A DNA stretch of 64,000 nt, taken from positions 1,219,391 to 1,283,390 of the forward strand of contig NZ_FRYK01000001.1 of NCBI RefSeq assembly GCF_900148835.1, given 5' to 3'. Below the pieces are notes generated by a model, which was not told the origin of the DNA, did no database searches, and saw nothing but the letters and a program-made list of their open reading frames with translations. Positions 1 through 8,078 of this stretch are shown one piece after another. This stretch comes from Flavobacterium cucumis. Lineage in GTDB: Bacteria; Bacteroidota; Bacteroidia; Flavobacteriales; Flavobacteriaceae. The stretch's first letter is position 1; each line of letters starts with the position of its first letter. A program made the translations under genes and the position numbers.

Positions 1-285
1 GGATGTGATAAAGAGAATTGTGCAGAATCTTGCAAACATGGTCATGATAAACACAATCATGGTGCTAATCATGAAGACAAGCATGTTCATGGGCCTAATT
101 GCAATCACGACACTCATCAAGAGATTATTAACATGGATGTGAAAAAAGAGAAAGAGGAAAACGGAAAAATAAGAGCAACCGTTATCATCACTACTAAAGT
201 AGACGGAAAAGCAATTACACAAGAAAAAGTTTTTGAAGGTACTGAATTAGAAGTGGATGCTAAGATAGCAGCTCTTGGTAAATAA
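1..285 (+). CDS. His/Cys-rich protein, C-terminal part (5' end outside window)
   Basis: The frame is open from base 1 to a TAA at 283-285, giving the last 94 residues of a protein whose start is upstream of the window. The first 40 visible residues are packed with His, Cys, Asp and Glu (for example CKHGHDKHNH and HGPNCNHD), which suggests a metal-binding stretch. The rest is charged and ends in a short basic/hydrophobic tail. I do not recognise the family. A metal-binding tail on a chaperone or transporter is possible, but that is inference. The gene is followed by a hairpin shared with the convergent kinase gene. Confidence 0.6.
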   Translation, partial: GCDKENCAESCKHGHDKHNHGANHEDKHVHGPNCNHDTHQEIINMDVKKEKEENGKIRATVIITTKVDGKAITQEKVFEGTELEVDAKIAALGK

Positions 286-303
286 TTTTTAAGAAATGAA
301 AGC

Positions 304-335
304 AAAAAAGCCTCATATTTGTGAGGCTTTTTACT
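304..335. terminator. Bidirectional terminator between convergent genes
   Basis: The stem AAAAGCCTCA / TGAGGCTTTT-like arms (about 306-315 and 321-331) enclose a short loop. A-rich sequence lies on one side and T-rich on the other, so it can serve both the His-rich gene and the convergent kinase gene. Confidence 0.75.
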
Positions 336-336
336 T

Positions 337-951
337 TTAAAATAATCCGTTTATTTCTGCATCAATTCTATTGATGATATTTCCTAAGTCTTCAGGGTTG
401 TTTACAAAGTCGATATTGTCGACATCAATAATGACTAATTTTCCTTTGTCATACGTTTGAATCCAAGCTTCGTATCTTTCGTTCAAACGGCTTAAATAAT
501 CAATCGAAATGGAGTTTTCGTAATCTCTTCCTCTTTTGTGAATTTGGCTAACTAAATTTGGGATTGAACTTCTTAAATAAATCAATAAATCAGGCGAGCC
601 TACCAGACTTTCCATTAATTCGAAAAGCGACGTGTAATTGTTGTAATCTCTATTTGACATCAATCCCATGGCATGAAGATTAGGTGCGAAAATATGAGCA
701 TCTTCATAAATGGTTCGGTCCTGAATAATGTTTTTACCACTTTCACGAATTTGCAAAACTTGACGAAAACGGCTGTTCAAGAAATAGATTTGAAGATTAA
801 AACTCCAACGTTCCATTTGATGGTAAAAATCATCTAAATAGGGATTGTCCACCACATCTTCAAAGTGCGGTTCCCATTTAAAATGTTTGGCTAATAATCG
901 GGTTAATGTTGTTTTTCCTGCTCCAATATTTCCTGCTACTGCTATGTGCAT
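337..951 (-). CDS. Deoxynucleoside kinase
   Basis: This 204-residue protein phosphorylates deoxynucleosides in the salvage pathway. The P-loop GNIGAGKTT (about residues 8-16) is at the N-terminus. The DRTIYEDAHIF segment near residue 78 matches the DR(S/T) substrate/lid motif of the deoxyadenosine/deoxyguanosine/deoxycytidine kinase family, and the length is normal for it. Which deoxynucleoside is preferred cannot be read from the sequence. Its start codon shares one base with the stop side of the upstream secreted-protein gene (951), so the two are probably cotranscribed on the minus strand. Confidence 0.88.
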   Translation of the reverse strand: MHIAVAGNIGAGKTTLTRLLAKHFKWEPHFEDVVDNPYLDDFYHQMERWSFNLQIYFLNSRFRQVLQIRESGKNIIQDRTIYEDAHIFAPNLHAMGLMSNRDYNNYTSLFELMESLVGSPDLLIYLRSSIPNLVSQIHKRGRDYENSISIDYLSRLNERYEAWIQTYDKGKLVIIDVDNIDFVNNPEDLGNIINRIDAEINGLF

Positions 952-1748
952 TATGGTAAAATAAGTTTATAATTAGTAATTTCATTTTGGGTAAAAATAG
1001 ACAAAATTCCATCTCTAAAGAAAAATTTCGAAATGATTTTTTCGTCAATGGCTATTTTACTGCTACTCTTAGAAGTAAGGTTGTAATAAAATAATTTATC
1101 ATCCATCTTGTAAATGAAATCACCATTTTTTGTTAGCTGAATTGTATCATGCTTTGGCAGATTTCCTAATTTTTCGATGGTTCCATAGATTGAAATACGA
1201 TAAAAATTCAAATTACTATCGGTCCAATAAAAATGCGTATAGTCCGATTCATAACTAGCAACTGGATTTTCAAGCATAGTTGAAATCCATTTGAAAGTAT
1301 CTGAATTTATATTGTATAAGCCAATTTTTGACGAAATACCATCATAAATCCAAATTTGATTTTGAGAAGATAAAGCCACAGCTTCTAAAAAAACTGGAGT
1401 TGATTTTGAGTTGAAGTCAATCTTTTTAATCTCGTTTAACTGATTATCTAGAAGCACAACAGTATTAAAATTTTTATAAAAAACTATAATTTGTAATGGA
1501 TTCTGAAAGTCTACATTGCTTATTTTGCCTAAACCCACATTATGGTATTGGTATGTTGTTGCATCACTATTTTTTGTGAGAATATTGTTCTTTGAGCTAT
1601 AAATATTTTTCTGATTGTCAATTCCTAAAAAAAAATCACAAGTTAGTTTTGTATCACTTTGTTTTACAGTGCTAATTGTTTCTTGGGCTTTAAGCGTTAA
1701 GCACAAGAAATTTATAACTATTATAAATAGTGTTGTTTTTACTGTCAT
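951..1748 (-). CDS. Secreted hypothetical protein, possible beta-propeller
   Basis: A 265-residue protein with a clear signal peptide ending near LKAQ (residue about 21). The rest is rich in short beta-strand-like segments with repeated DN and IW/IY patterns (for example IWIYDGISSKIGLYN), which suggests a propeller-like fold. I do not recognise a named family. It overlaps the kinase gene by one base and is the first gene of that two-gene minus-strand unit. The function is unknown. Confidence 0.7.
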   Translation of the reverse strand: MTVKTTLFIIVINFLCLTLKAQETISTVKQSDTKLTCDFFLGIDNQKNIYSSKNNILTKNSDATTYQYHNVGLGKISNVDFQNPLQIIVFYKNFNTVVLLDNQLNEIKKIDFNSKSTPVFLEAVALSSQNQIWIYDGISSKIGLYNINSDTFKWISTMLENPVASYESDYTHFYWTDSNLNFYRISIYGTIEKLGNLPKHDTIQLTKNGDFIYKMDDKLFYYNLTSKSSSKIAIDEKIISKFFFRDGILSIFTQNEITNYKLILP

Positions 1749-1869
1749 AGTTAAACTAGTAATAAAATTTAGGGTCTAAGATACTAATTTAACATAAAAA
1801 GCGCAGTTAAATTGTGTAACAAATAGTATAGATAATAGTCTAGTAGTAAATCCAAAATAAACTTTGATT

Positions 1870-2748
1870 ATGAAAAAAATAGTTTATGTTTCTTTTTTAG
1901 TGGTTTCAGGTTTTATTAATGCTCAAAATTTTCAGGGAGTTGCGGTTTATGAGTCCAAGACAAGTACTTCTGATATAACTTCAAATTTTAGAGGTAATCG
2001 CGAAATTACACCTGAAATGCAAAAGCAAATTGAGCAAAACATGAAGGCCATGTTTGAAAAAACGTTTGTTTTAACGTTTGATAAGACTGCATCTACTTAT
2101 GCGGAGGAAGAAAAAATAGAAGCACCTGGTCAGCAAAACGGGATGCGCTTTATGTCTTCCATGATGGGCGGTGGTGGAACGCATTATAAAAACGTTAAAG
2201 ACAAAGTTTTTTTAATAGATCGAGAGTTTGCAGGTAAAGAATTTTTAATTAAAGATTCCTTGCCAAAATTAGATTGGAAACTAACAGGAGAAACCAAGCA
2301 AATTGGTAATTATATGTGTTTTAAAGCAACGGCTTTAAGGCCAGTAAGTCAGTCTGATTTTAGAAATTTTCGAAGAAAGAAAGAAGAGGGTAAGAAAGAA
2401 GAAGTACAAGCAGAAGATAAGAAGGAAGATCGCAATACAAATTTCATGGATCAATGGGAAATGCCAAAAGAAATTGAAGTAATAGCTTGGTATTCGCCTG
2501 ATATTCCTGTTAATCAAGGTCCCGAAAATTATTGGGGTTTACCGGGATTGATTTTAGAGGTTAGTGATGGCAAGACGGTTATTCTCTGTTCTAAAATCGT
2601 TATAAATCCAAAAAAAAAAAAAGAAATTAAAGCTCCTAAGAAAGGCACTATAGTTACTCAGGGAGCGTATGATAAAATAGTGGCAGAAAAAATGGAGGAA
2701 TGGAGAGAAATGGGTAGAAATGGAGGAGGCTTTAGAATAAGCCGATAA
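1870..2748 (+). CDS. GLPGLI family secreted protein
   Basis: A 292-residue protein with a signal peptide ending at FINAQ. The family signature NYWGLPGLILEV lies at about residues 219-230. A low-complexity Lys/Glu stretch (about 165-190) precedes it. The ATG at 1870 is chosen over a TTG two codons upstream because it directly begins a normal Lys-rich signal peptide. GLPGLI proteins are confined to Bacteroidetes and are often encoded beside TonB-dependent receptors, as here: the receptor gene starts 31 bp downstream. The role is unknown, probably periplasmic or cell-envelope. Confidence 0.88.
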   Translation: MKKIVYVSFLVVSGFINAQNFQGVAVYESKTSTSDITSNFRGNREITPEMQKQIEQNMKAMFEKTFVLTFDKTASTYAEEEKIEAPGQQNGMRFMSSMMGGGGTHYKNVKDKVFLIDREFAGKEFLIKDSLPKLDWKLTGETKQIGNYMCFKATALRPVSQSDFRNFRRKKEEGKKEEVQAEDKKEDRNTNFMDQWEMPKEIEVIAWYSPDIPVNQGPENYWGLPGLILEVSDGKTVILCSKIVINPKKKKEIKAPKKGTIVTQGAYDKIVAEKMEEWREMGRNGGGFRISR

Positions 2749-2779
2749 GAATTTCAAGATTAATTTTATTACAGCTAAA

Positions 2780-5530
2780 ATGATAAAAAATATTTATTTC
2801 TCAATTTTTTTACTACTGTCTTCTTGGGCTATATCTCAAAATATTAAATTAGAAGGATTGGTGCAAGATACTTTGGGTAATGCACTTGAAATGGCAAATG
2901 TAATGGTTGTCAATAAAGAAACGAAAGCAATGGATGGTTATGCCATTACAAATGAGCAAGGGAAGTTTCAAATCAGTTTAAAAGCAAATACAAGTTATCA
3001 ACTTAAAGTTAGTTATATTGGATTTCAAGCCTTGAATCAAGATTTAACCACTACAACAGAAAATATAAGACGCATTATAACTTTAAAAGAAGGAGGGATA
3101 TTGCTTAATGATGTAGAAATTGTTCAAGAAATGCCTGTTTCTATTAAAGGCGATACTATCATTTATAATGCTGATTCTTTTAAAACAGGTACCGAAAGAA
3201 AATTAGAAGATGTATTGAAAAAACTTCCTGGAGTTCAGGTGAACGAAGATGGTGAGATTGAGGTTGAAGGAAGAAAAGTAACCCAATTGTTAGTTGAAGG
3301 GAAAAAGTTTTTTGAAGGAGATACTAAGATTGGTTCGAAAAACATTCCATCGGATGCTGTTGATAAAGTACAGGTATTGCGAAATTTCAATGAGGTTTCT
3401 CAACTAAAAGGGTTGGAAAATAATGAAGAAAATATTGCATTAAACATTAAACTTAAAAAAGGTAAAGACAAGTTTTGGTTTGGTGATGTTTTAGTAGGTG
3501 GCGGACCAGATGAACGCTACGTAATTAATCCAAAAATATTTTATTACAGTCCGAAGACTACAGTTAATGTAATTTCTAATTTCAATAATATTGGAGAAGT
3601 GCCTTTTTCTATTCGTGATTTCTTTCGTTTGACAGGTGGGGCAAGAAATACGATAGCTAGAAGTGGAACAAATATCGGAATTTCGAGTAATAATCTTGGA
3701 ATTTCAACAACTCAAAATGATAGAGCTTTAGAACTTGACACAAAGTTTGGCGCTTTAAATTTGACCCAACAAATTACAAACAAATGGAATGTTAGTGGAT
3801 TTGGGGTAATTTCGTCAAATAAAACATTAACAAATACAATATCTAATTTTGGTATTTTTCAACCCAATTCATCGGAATTGCAAACTATTGAAGATCGTTC
3901 GGATGTGTCTAATCTAAGAGATAATTTAGTAGTTTTTAAATTAGCATCAAAATACAAAAAAAGTGCTAATTTTCAAGTCGACTATGATGCAACTTTTCGT
4001 CGTTCTAGTCAATCGGAGGATAATGTGGTAAATTCGCAATCTACTATTTTTTCTAATTCAGGAAATATTGAAAGAGTAAACAACATTCTTTCATTCAAGG
4101 ATCAAGATCCAGTTGCATTCCAACAAAGTTTAAATATGTTTTGGACAAAAAACGATAAAAATACGTTTGTTTTGGAAGTTCAACATTTGTACCAAGATGA
4201 AGATCCTTTTTACAATCCTAGCTTGCTTGAAGATCCATTTCCGGGAATTGGATTTCAATCAGGACAAAGTCGTTATGATATCCGCCAAGAACGATTTGTG
4301 AAAACGAATAAAGTAGATGCCAAAGCAGACTACTATTATACCGTTAATAACAAAAGTATTTTCAACATAACATTAGGAAATACAAATTCGTACCAAGGGT
4401 ATAATTCATCTATTTTTCAATTATTGGATAATGGATCGTTATATCAATTGCCAGATAATGCAGATTTTATTTTTGATAATGATGTGAAGTATAGCTTTAA
4501 TGATACTTATCTAGGGGCTCATTACAAATTTGTTTTAGGAAAAGATTTTACGTTTAATCCGGGTATAAACTTTCATCAATTTAATATTTATAACGATCAA
4601 TTGAGTTCTAGAGTTCGTGATAACTTTTTCAGAATTTTGCCTGATGTTTTTGCGCAATGGCAATTGAAGAAATCAGAATCGTTGACCTATAATTATAAGA
4701 TGAGTAACTTTTTTAATGATGTGAATACCTTGGTTGAAGGTTTTACTTTGAATAATTTTAATTCGTTAAGTTCTGGTAATCGATTTATTGACAATGCATT
4801 ACAGCAAAATCATAATTTGCGTTATTCAAAATACAATTTGTTTAATTACACTACGATTTTTGCATTCTTGAATTATACTTCGACAAAGGATCCGGTAATC
4901 AATCGTTCGTTTTTTAATGGTATTAGTCAAACTAGTGAAAGGATTAATGCTAATTTTACAAATGAATCGGTTTCGGGAACTTTTTCGTACCAACGTTCTT
5001 TTAAAAAATATTATAAAGTAAGTGCTGTAACTAATATTACTTGGACAAAAAACAATCAGTTATTTGTTAATCCGTCAGATCCAACTAATCCTTCGGTTGA
5101 TTTTTCTAGAAGTATTGAAAACTGGAATCAGCTTTATCGACTAAGTTTTGGTACTCAGTTTCAAAAGTTGCCTAATTTGGAAGCGGCTTACGGAATCAAT
5201 ATTAATGAAAATCCAGGTGCGGTTTTTACAACGCATAGTCCATCTGTAACGCTAGATTATAGAATAATTGAAGGTTTAGCATTGACTTCAACCTATACTT
5301 ATAATGATTTTAGATCAAGAGATGGAAACGTTAATAATACTTTTGATTTGTTAACAGCAAGTATTAACTATAGAAAAAAAGATTCTAAGTTAGAATATAG
5401 AGTTAGTGGAACGAACTTGTTAAATACAAAATCGATAAACAGAGATAGTTTTAATGTGGTAAGTTTTAATTCTTCTCAATATTTTGTTCAGCCGAGATAC
5501 ATCATATTTTCACTACAATACAGTTTGTAG
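2780..5530 (+). CDS. TonB-dependent receptor-like outer-membrane protein with carboxypeptidase-like N-terminal domain
   Basis: This 916-residue protein has a signal peptide ending at AISQ. A carboxypeptidase-D-like beta domain follows (about 22-105; LEGLVQDTLGNALEMANVMV). Next is a plug-like region (about 120-220; LEDVLKKLPGVQVNEDGEIEVEGRKV), then a long barrel ending in YIIFSLQYSL with the terminal aromatic/hydrophobic pattern of outer-membrane barrels. It is probably a two-gene unit with the GLPGLI gene upstream. The substrate cannot be told. No SusD partner is present, so a polysaccharide-uptake system is not supported. Confidence 0.87.
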   Translation: MIKNIYFSIFLLLSSWAISQNIKLEGLVQDTLGNALEMANVMVVNKETKAMDGYAITNEQGKFQISLKANTSYQLKVSYIGFQALNQDLTTTTENIRRIITLKEGGILLNDVEIVQEMPVSIKGDTIIYNADSFKTGTERKLEDVLKKLPGVQVNEDGEIEVEGRKVTQLLVEGKKFFEGDTKIGSKNIPSDAVDKVQVLRNFNEVSQLKGLENNEENIALNIKLKKGKDKFWFGDVLVGGGPDERYVINPKIFYYSPKTTVNVISNFNNIGEVPFSIRDFFRLTGGARNTIARSGTNIGISSNNLGISTTQNDRALELDTKFGALNLTQQITNKWNVSGFGVISSNKTLTNTISNFGIFQPNSSELQTIEDRSDVSNLRDNLVVFKLASKYKKSANFQVDYDATFRRSSQSEDNVVNSQSTIFSNSGNIERVNNILSFKDQDPVAFQQSLNMFWTKNDKNTFVLEVQHLYQDEDPFYNPSLLEDPFPGIGFQSGQSRYDIRQERFVKTNKVDAKADYYYTVNNKSIFNITLGNTNSYQGYNSSIFQLLDNGSLYQLPDNADFIFDNDVKYSFNDTYLGAHYKFVLGKDFTFNPGINFHQFNIYNDQLSSRVRDNFFRILPDVFAQWQLKKSESLTYNYKMSNFFNDVNTLVEGFTLNNFNSLSSGNRFIDNALQQNHNLRYSKYNLFNYTTIFAFLNYTSTKDPVINRSFFNGISQTSERINANFTNESVSGTFSYQRSFKKYYKVSAVTNITWTKNNQLFVNPSDPTNPSVDFSRSIENWNQLYRLSFGTQFQKLPNLEAAYGININENPGAVFTTHSPSVTLDYRIIEGLALTSTYTYNDFRSRDGNVNNTFDLLTASINYRKKDSKLEYRVSGTNLLNTKSINRDSFNVVSFNSSQYFVQPRYIIFSLQYSL

Positions 5531-5548
5531 TAATTTCGAAATACTTCA

Positions 5549-5588
5549 ATAAAAAAGGCTCCAGATAATCTCTGAAGCCTTTTTTATT
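5549..5588. terminator. Bidirectional terminator between receptor gene and metK
   Basis: The arms AAAAAAGGCTCCAGA (5551-5565) and TCTGAAGCCTTTTTT (5571-5585) pair over 15 bp with a single mismatch around the loop TAATC. The A-tract and T-tract let it end transcription from both sides. Confidence 0.85.
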
Positions 5589-5601
5589 GTTTGATGCTTT
5601 A

Positions 5602-6852
5602 TTATATTTTAAAAGCTGATTTTACTTTGTCTACGAAATCTAATTTCTCCCAAGTAAATAACTCAACGGTAACCGTTTTTGTTAAACCACCCGGAGCAGT
5701 AAATGTTTTGGTTACGGTTTCAGGAGTTCTTCCCATGTGTCCGTAAGCAGCCGTTTCGCTGTAAATTGGGTTTCTTAATTTTAAACGTTGTTCAATAAAA
5801 TAGGGACGCATATCAAAGATGCCTTCTACTATTTTACTAATTTCCCCATCTGTTAAATTAACTTTTGCTGTTCCGTAAGTATTTACATTGATTGATGTTG
5901 GTTCAGCAACTCCAATCGCATACGAAACTTGTACTAAAATTTCATCCGCTACACCAGCAGCAACTAAGTTTTTAGCGATATGACGTGTTGCATAAGCAGC
6001 AGAACGGTCTACTTTAGATGGGTCTTTTCCTGAGAAAGCACCACCTCCATGAGCTCCTTTTCCACCGTATGTATCAACGATAATTTTTCTTCCTGTTAAA
6101 CCAGTATCTCCGTGAGGTCCTCCAATTACAAATTTTCCTGTTGGGTTAATGTGGTATTTGATGGCAGCATTAAATAAATGAGCATATTGAGGGTTTTTAG
6201 CAATCACTCTAGGAATCAAAATTTCAATAATGTCTTTTTTGATTTTAGCCAACATCGTTGGTTCATCAGCAAAATCATCATGTTGTGTAGAAACTACAAT
6301 AGCGTCAATACGAACAGGTTTGTTGTCGTCAGAATATTCTAAAGTTACCTGAGATTTAGCATCTGGACGTAAGTATGTGATTTCGTTATTTTCTCTTCTT
6401 AAATCCGCTAATTCTTGAAGAATTTGGTGTGATAATTTCAAGGCTAATGGCATGAATTCAGCAGTTTCATTCGTAGCATAACCAAACATCATTCCTTGGT
6501 CGCCAGCCCCTTGTTCTTCTTTACTTGCTTTGTCAACACCTTGGTTAATGTCTGCAGATTGTTCGTGGATTGCTGATAAAACGCCACAAGAATTTGCTTC
6601 GAACATGTATTCACTTTTAGTGTAACCAATTTTCTTGATCACTTCTCTCGCGATAGTTTGTACATCTAAATACGTGTTTGACTTTACTTCTCCAGCTAAA
6701 ATTACCTGACCAGTAGTTACTAATGTTTCGCAAGCTACTTTTGATTCAGGGTCAAATGCTAAAAAGTTATCAATTAATGCGTCCGAAATTTGATCCGCAA
6801 CTTTGTCAGGATGTCCTTCACTCACAGATTCTGACGTAAATAAATAAGCCAT
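5602..6852 (-). CDS. metK: S-adenosylmethionine synthase
   Basis: Makes S-adenosylmethionine from methionine and ATP in the cytoplasm. The 416-residue protein begins [17 protein letters not shown], the conserved ATP/methionine-binding N-terminus. It also has the glycine-rich segments [12 protein letters not shown] and the [25 protein letters not shown] motif region (written here in part) typical of MetK. The length is a little above the usual 380-400. Its 5' leader on the minus strand contains a SAM-II-like riboswitch (6919-6969) just after a TACATTTG promoter box, so the product should repress its own synthesis. The gene diverges from the sulfate operon. Confidence 0.97.
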   Translation of the reverse strand: MAYLFTSESVSEGHPDKVADQISDALIDNFLAFDPESKVACETLVTTGQVILAGEVKSNTYLDVQTIAREVIKKIGYTKSEYMFEANSCGVLSAIHEQSADINQGVDKASKEEQGAGDQGMMFGYATNETAEFMPLALKLSHQILQELADLRRENNEITYLRPDAKSQVTLEYSDDNKPVRIDAIVVSTQHDDFADEPTMLAKIKKDIIEILIPRVIAKNPQYAHLFNAAIKYHINPTGKFVIGGPHGDTGLTGRKIIVDTYGGKGAHGGGAFSGKDPSKVDRSAAYATRHIAKNLVAAGVADEILVQVSYAIGVAEPTSINVNTYGTAKVNLTDGEISKIVEGIFDMRPYFIEQRLKLRNPIYSETAAYGHMGRTPETVTKTFTAPGGLTKTVTVELFTWEKLDFVDKVKSAFKI

Positions 6853-6901
6853 AATAAAATATTTTAAATTTTAAGCGAGGAAAAATAATTGCAGATAGTG
6901 C

Positions 6902-6928
6902 CTAAAGGAGTAGTAATTACTGCTTTAG
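6902..6928 (-). promoter_or_regulatory. Alternative hairpin overlapping the SAM-II aptamer 3' strand
   Basis: On the minus strand CTAAAGcAGTA (6928-6918) can pair with TACTcCTTTAG (6912-6902), with one central C-C mismatch and the loop ATTAC. This uses the conserved CTAAAG and the CAGT pseudoknot strand of the aptamer, so aptamer and hairpin exclude each other. It is a likely expression platform. A second long-range helix, GAGGAAAAAT (6968-6959) with ATTTTTCCTC (6886-6877), would also compete with P1. Confidence 0.55.
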
Positions 6929-6969
6929 CATTTTTTAATGAGGTTGCAATCAGTTCAAATTTTTCCTCT
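6919..6969 (-). promoter_or_regulatory. SAM-II-like riboswitch in the metK leader
   Basis: On the minus strand, GAGG (6968-6965) can pair with CCTC (6943-6940) as P1. ACTG (6954-6951) can pair with CAGT (6922-6919) to close the pseudoknot. The conserved runs TTTG, TTGCAA, ATTAAA and CTAAAG (6928-6923) occur in the order known for the SAM-II class. The aptamer begins about 15 nt after the -7 box and ends about 67 nt before the metK start. Assignment is from memory of the class consensus. The metK context supports it strongly. Confidence 0.72.
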
Positions 6970-6982
6970 TAGTTTTGTGATG

Positions 6983-6990
6983 CAAATGTA
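6983..6990 (-). promoter_or_regulatory. metK promoter -7 box
   Basis: TACATTTG on the minus strand matches the Bacteroidetes -7 consensus TAnnTTTG. It lies directly upstream of the SAM-II-like aptamer, so the aptamer would sit at the 5' end of the transcript. The -33 side is AT-rich without a clear TTG. Confidence 0.6.
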
Positions 6991-7139
6991 TGAAATGAAA
7001 TTGAATTCTAAATGATTGTTAACTTTTTTTTATTTTTTCTTTGGAAATTACAAAACGGGATTTATTCGGAAATTTTTTCGGATAATAATCTGTTTTTAAT
7101 GATTTTAATTCTAAGTATAAATTTTTAAATAATAAAATT

Positions 7140-7154
7140 TAGAAAATAAATCTA
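7140..7154 (+). promoter_or_regulatory. Sulfur-regulon operator copy 1a (cysH promoter)
   Basis: TAGAAAATAAATCTA is one of six 15-bp sites in this window fitting YAGAnnATAAATCTA, all upstream of sulfur/methionine operons. It lies just upstream of the -33 element of the cysH promoter and starts exactly 30 bp before copy 1b. The outer TAGA/TCTA halves are an inverted repeat, as for a dimeric regulator. The regulator is not encoded in the window. Confidence 0.6.
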
Positions 7155-7159
7155 TTTAT

Positions 7160-7190
7160 TTTGGTTTTTTAGAAAATAAAACTAATTTTG
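7160..7190 (+). promoter_or_regulatory. Promoter of the cysH operon with operator 1b in the spacer
   Basis: A TTTG (7160-7163) -33 element and TAATTTTG (7183-7190) -7 box are separated by 19 bp, which fits the Bacteroidetes consensus. Operator 1b, TAGAAAATAAAACTA (7170-7184), fills the spacer and overlaps the -7 box by two bases, a position expected for repression. Transcription should start near 7197, shortly before the leader peptide. Confidence 0.7.
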
Positions 7191-7214
7191 CATTATCACT
7201 TTTAAATAAAACTA

Positions 7215-7283
7215 ATGAAATTTAAAGTTTGCAATATGTGTTGTATGATGTGGATTAATCCGCAGAGGAAACCTATTGTATAA
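7215..7283 (+). CDS. Cys/Met-rich leader peptide of the cysH operon
   Basis: A 22-codon ORF, ATG at 7215 to TAA at 7281-7283, about 18 nt after the predicted transcription start. Its centre reads CNMCCMMW, so seven of eight consecutive codons are Cys, Met or Trp apart from one Asn; it ends NPQRKPIV. The last codons (CAG AGG at 7263-7268 and the TATTG at 7274-7278) form one arm of an antiterminator. A near-identical leader precedes metY. By analogy with amino-acid biosynthetic attenuators, it should sense charged tRNA-Cys and/or tRNA-Met. It is too short to be found by ordinary gene callers. Confidence 0.8.
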   Translation: MKFKVCNMCCMMWINPQRKPIV

Positions 7284-7337
7284 TTTTAAAATAAATTAAT
7301 CCAATATAACCTCTGTTTTAGACAGAGGTTTTTTTTT
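7263..7337 (+). terminator. Attenuator of the cysH operon (antiterminator/terminator switch)
   Basis: Terminator: AACCTCTGT (7308-7316) pairs with ACAGAGGTT (7322-7330), followed by nine T. Antiterminator: CAGAGG (7263-7268) pairs with CCTCTG (7310-7315), and inside it TATTG (7274-7278) pairs with CAATA (7302-7306). The two structures share the CCTCTG strand, so they exclude each other. A ribosome finishing the leader would cover CAGAGG and favour termination. One stalled at the Cys/Met codons would leave CAGAGG free and favour read-through into cysH. Confidence 0.8.
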
Positions 7338-7358
7338 GTCTAATTTCAAAATAAATTT

Positions 7359-8054
7359 ATGAAAACAGAACTAATTCAGTTTTTAGAAAATGCTAATAAC
7401 ATAGGAGAAGAACTCGATTTTTTAGTCAATAATTTTAATGGAAAAATTGTTTTTTCTACGAGTTTTGGTATTGAAGATCAAGTTATATCGCATGTAATTT
7501 TTTCAAGAAATTTAAATAATGTAGAGGTTTTTACATTAGACACTGGACGCTTTTTTGCTGAGACATATGCAGTTTGGGATAAAACTTTATTACAATATGG
7601 CAAAAATATAAAAGCTTATTATCCATATGCTGATAAAGTAGAGAACTATGTAAATAAAAATGGAATTAATGCTTTTTATAATAGTGTGGAATTACGAAAA
7701 GAATGTTGTTTCATAAGAAAAGTGGTTCCTTTAGGAAGAGCTTTAAAAGATGCTAATGTTTGGATTACGGGATTAAGAACAGAACAATCAGAAAACAGAA
7801 ATGCATTAAAAAAAATCGAATGGGATGAAGAACGACAGTTATACAAATACAATCCATTGCTTAACTGGTCAACAGAAGATGTGGTAATGTTTTTGAAAAA
7901 GTTTGGAGTACCCTATAATACCCTTCATGATGAAAATTTTGTAAGTATAGGTTGTGCTCCTTGTACAAGAGCTTTAAAACCAGGTGAGGATTTTAGAGCT
8001 GGACGATGGTGGTGGGAAGATAAATCAAAAAAAGAATGTGGATTACACAGATAA
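7359..8054 (+). CDS. cysH: Assimilatory phosphoadenylyl/adenylyl-sulfate reductase
   Basis: Reduces activated sulfate (APS or PAPS) to sulfite. The 231-residue protein has the PP-loop-like STSFGIED (33-40) and the terminal KKECGLHR motif with the catalytic Cys227. It also has the cysteine pairs CC (116-117) and CAPC (199-202), which bind a [4Fe-4S] cluster. That cluster set marks the APS-reducing type, consistent with no cysC (APS kinase) in the operon. It is the first structural gene after the attenuator; cysD follows after 24 bp. Confidence 0.95.
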   Translation: MKTELIQFLENANNIGEELDFLVNNFNGKIVFSTSFGIEDQVISHVIFSRNLNNVEVFTLDTGRFFAETYAVWDKTLLQYGKNIKAYYPYADKVENYVNKNGINAFYNSVELRKECCFIRKVVPLGRALKDANVWITGLRTEQSENRNALKKIEWDEERQLYKYNPLLNWSTEDVVMFLKKFGVPYNTLHDENFVSIGCAPCTRALKPGEDFRAGRWWWEDKSKKECGLHR

Positions 8055-8078
8055 ATTACTAATCAAAAATGAGATAAA

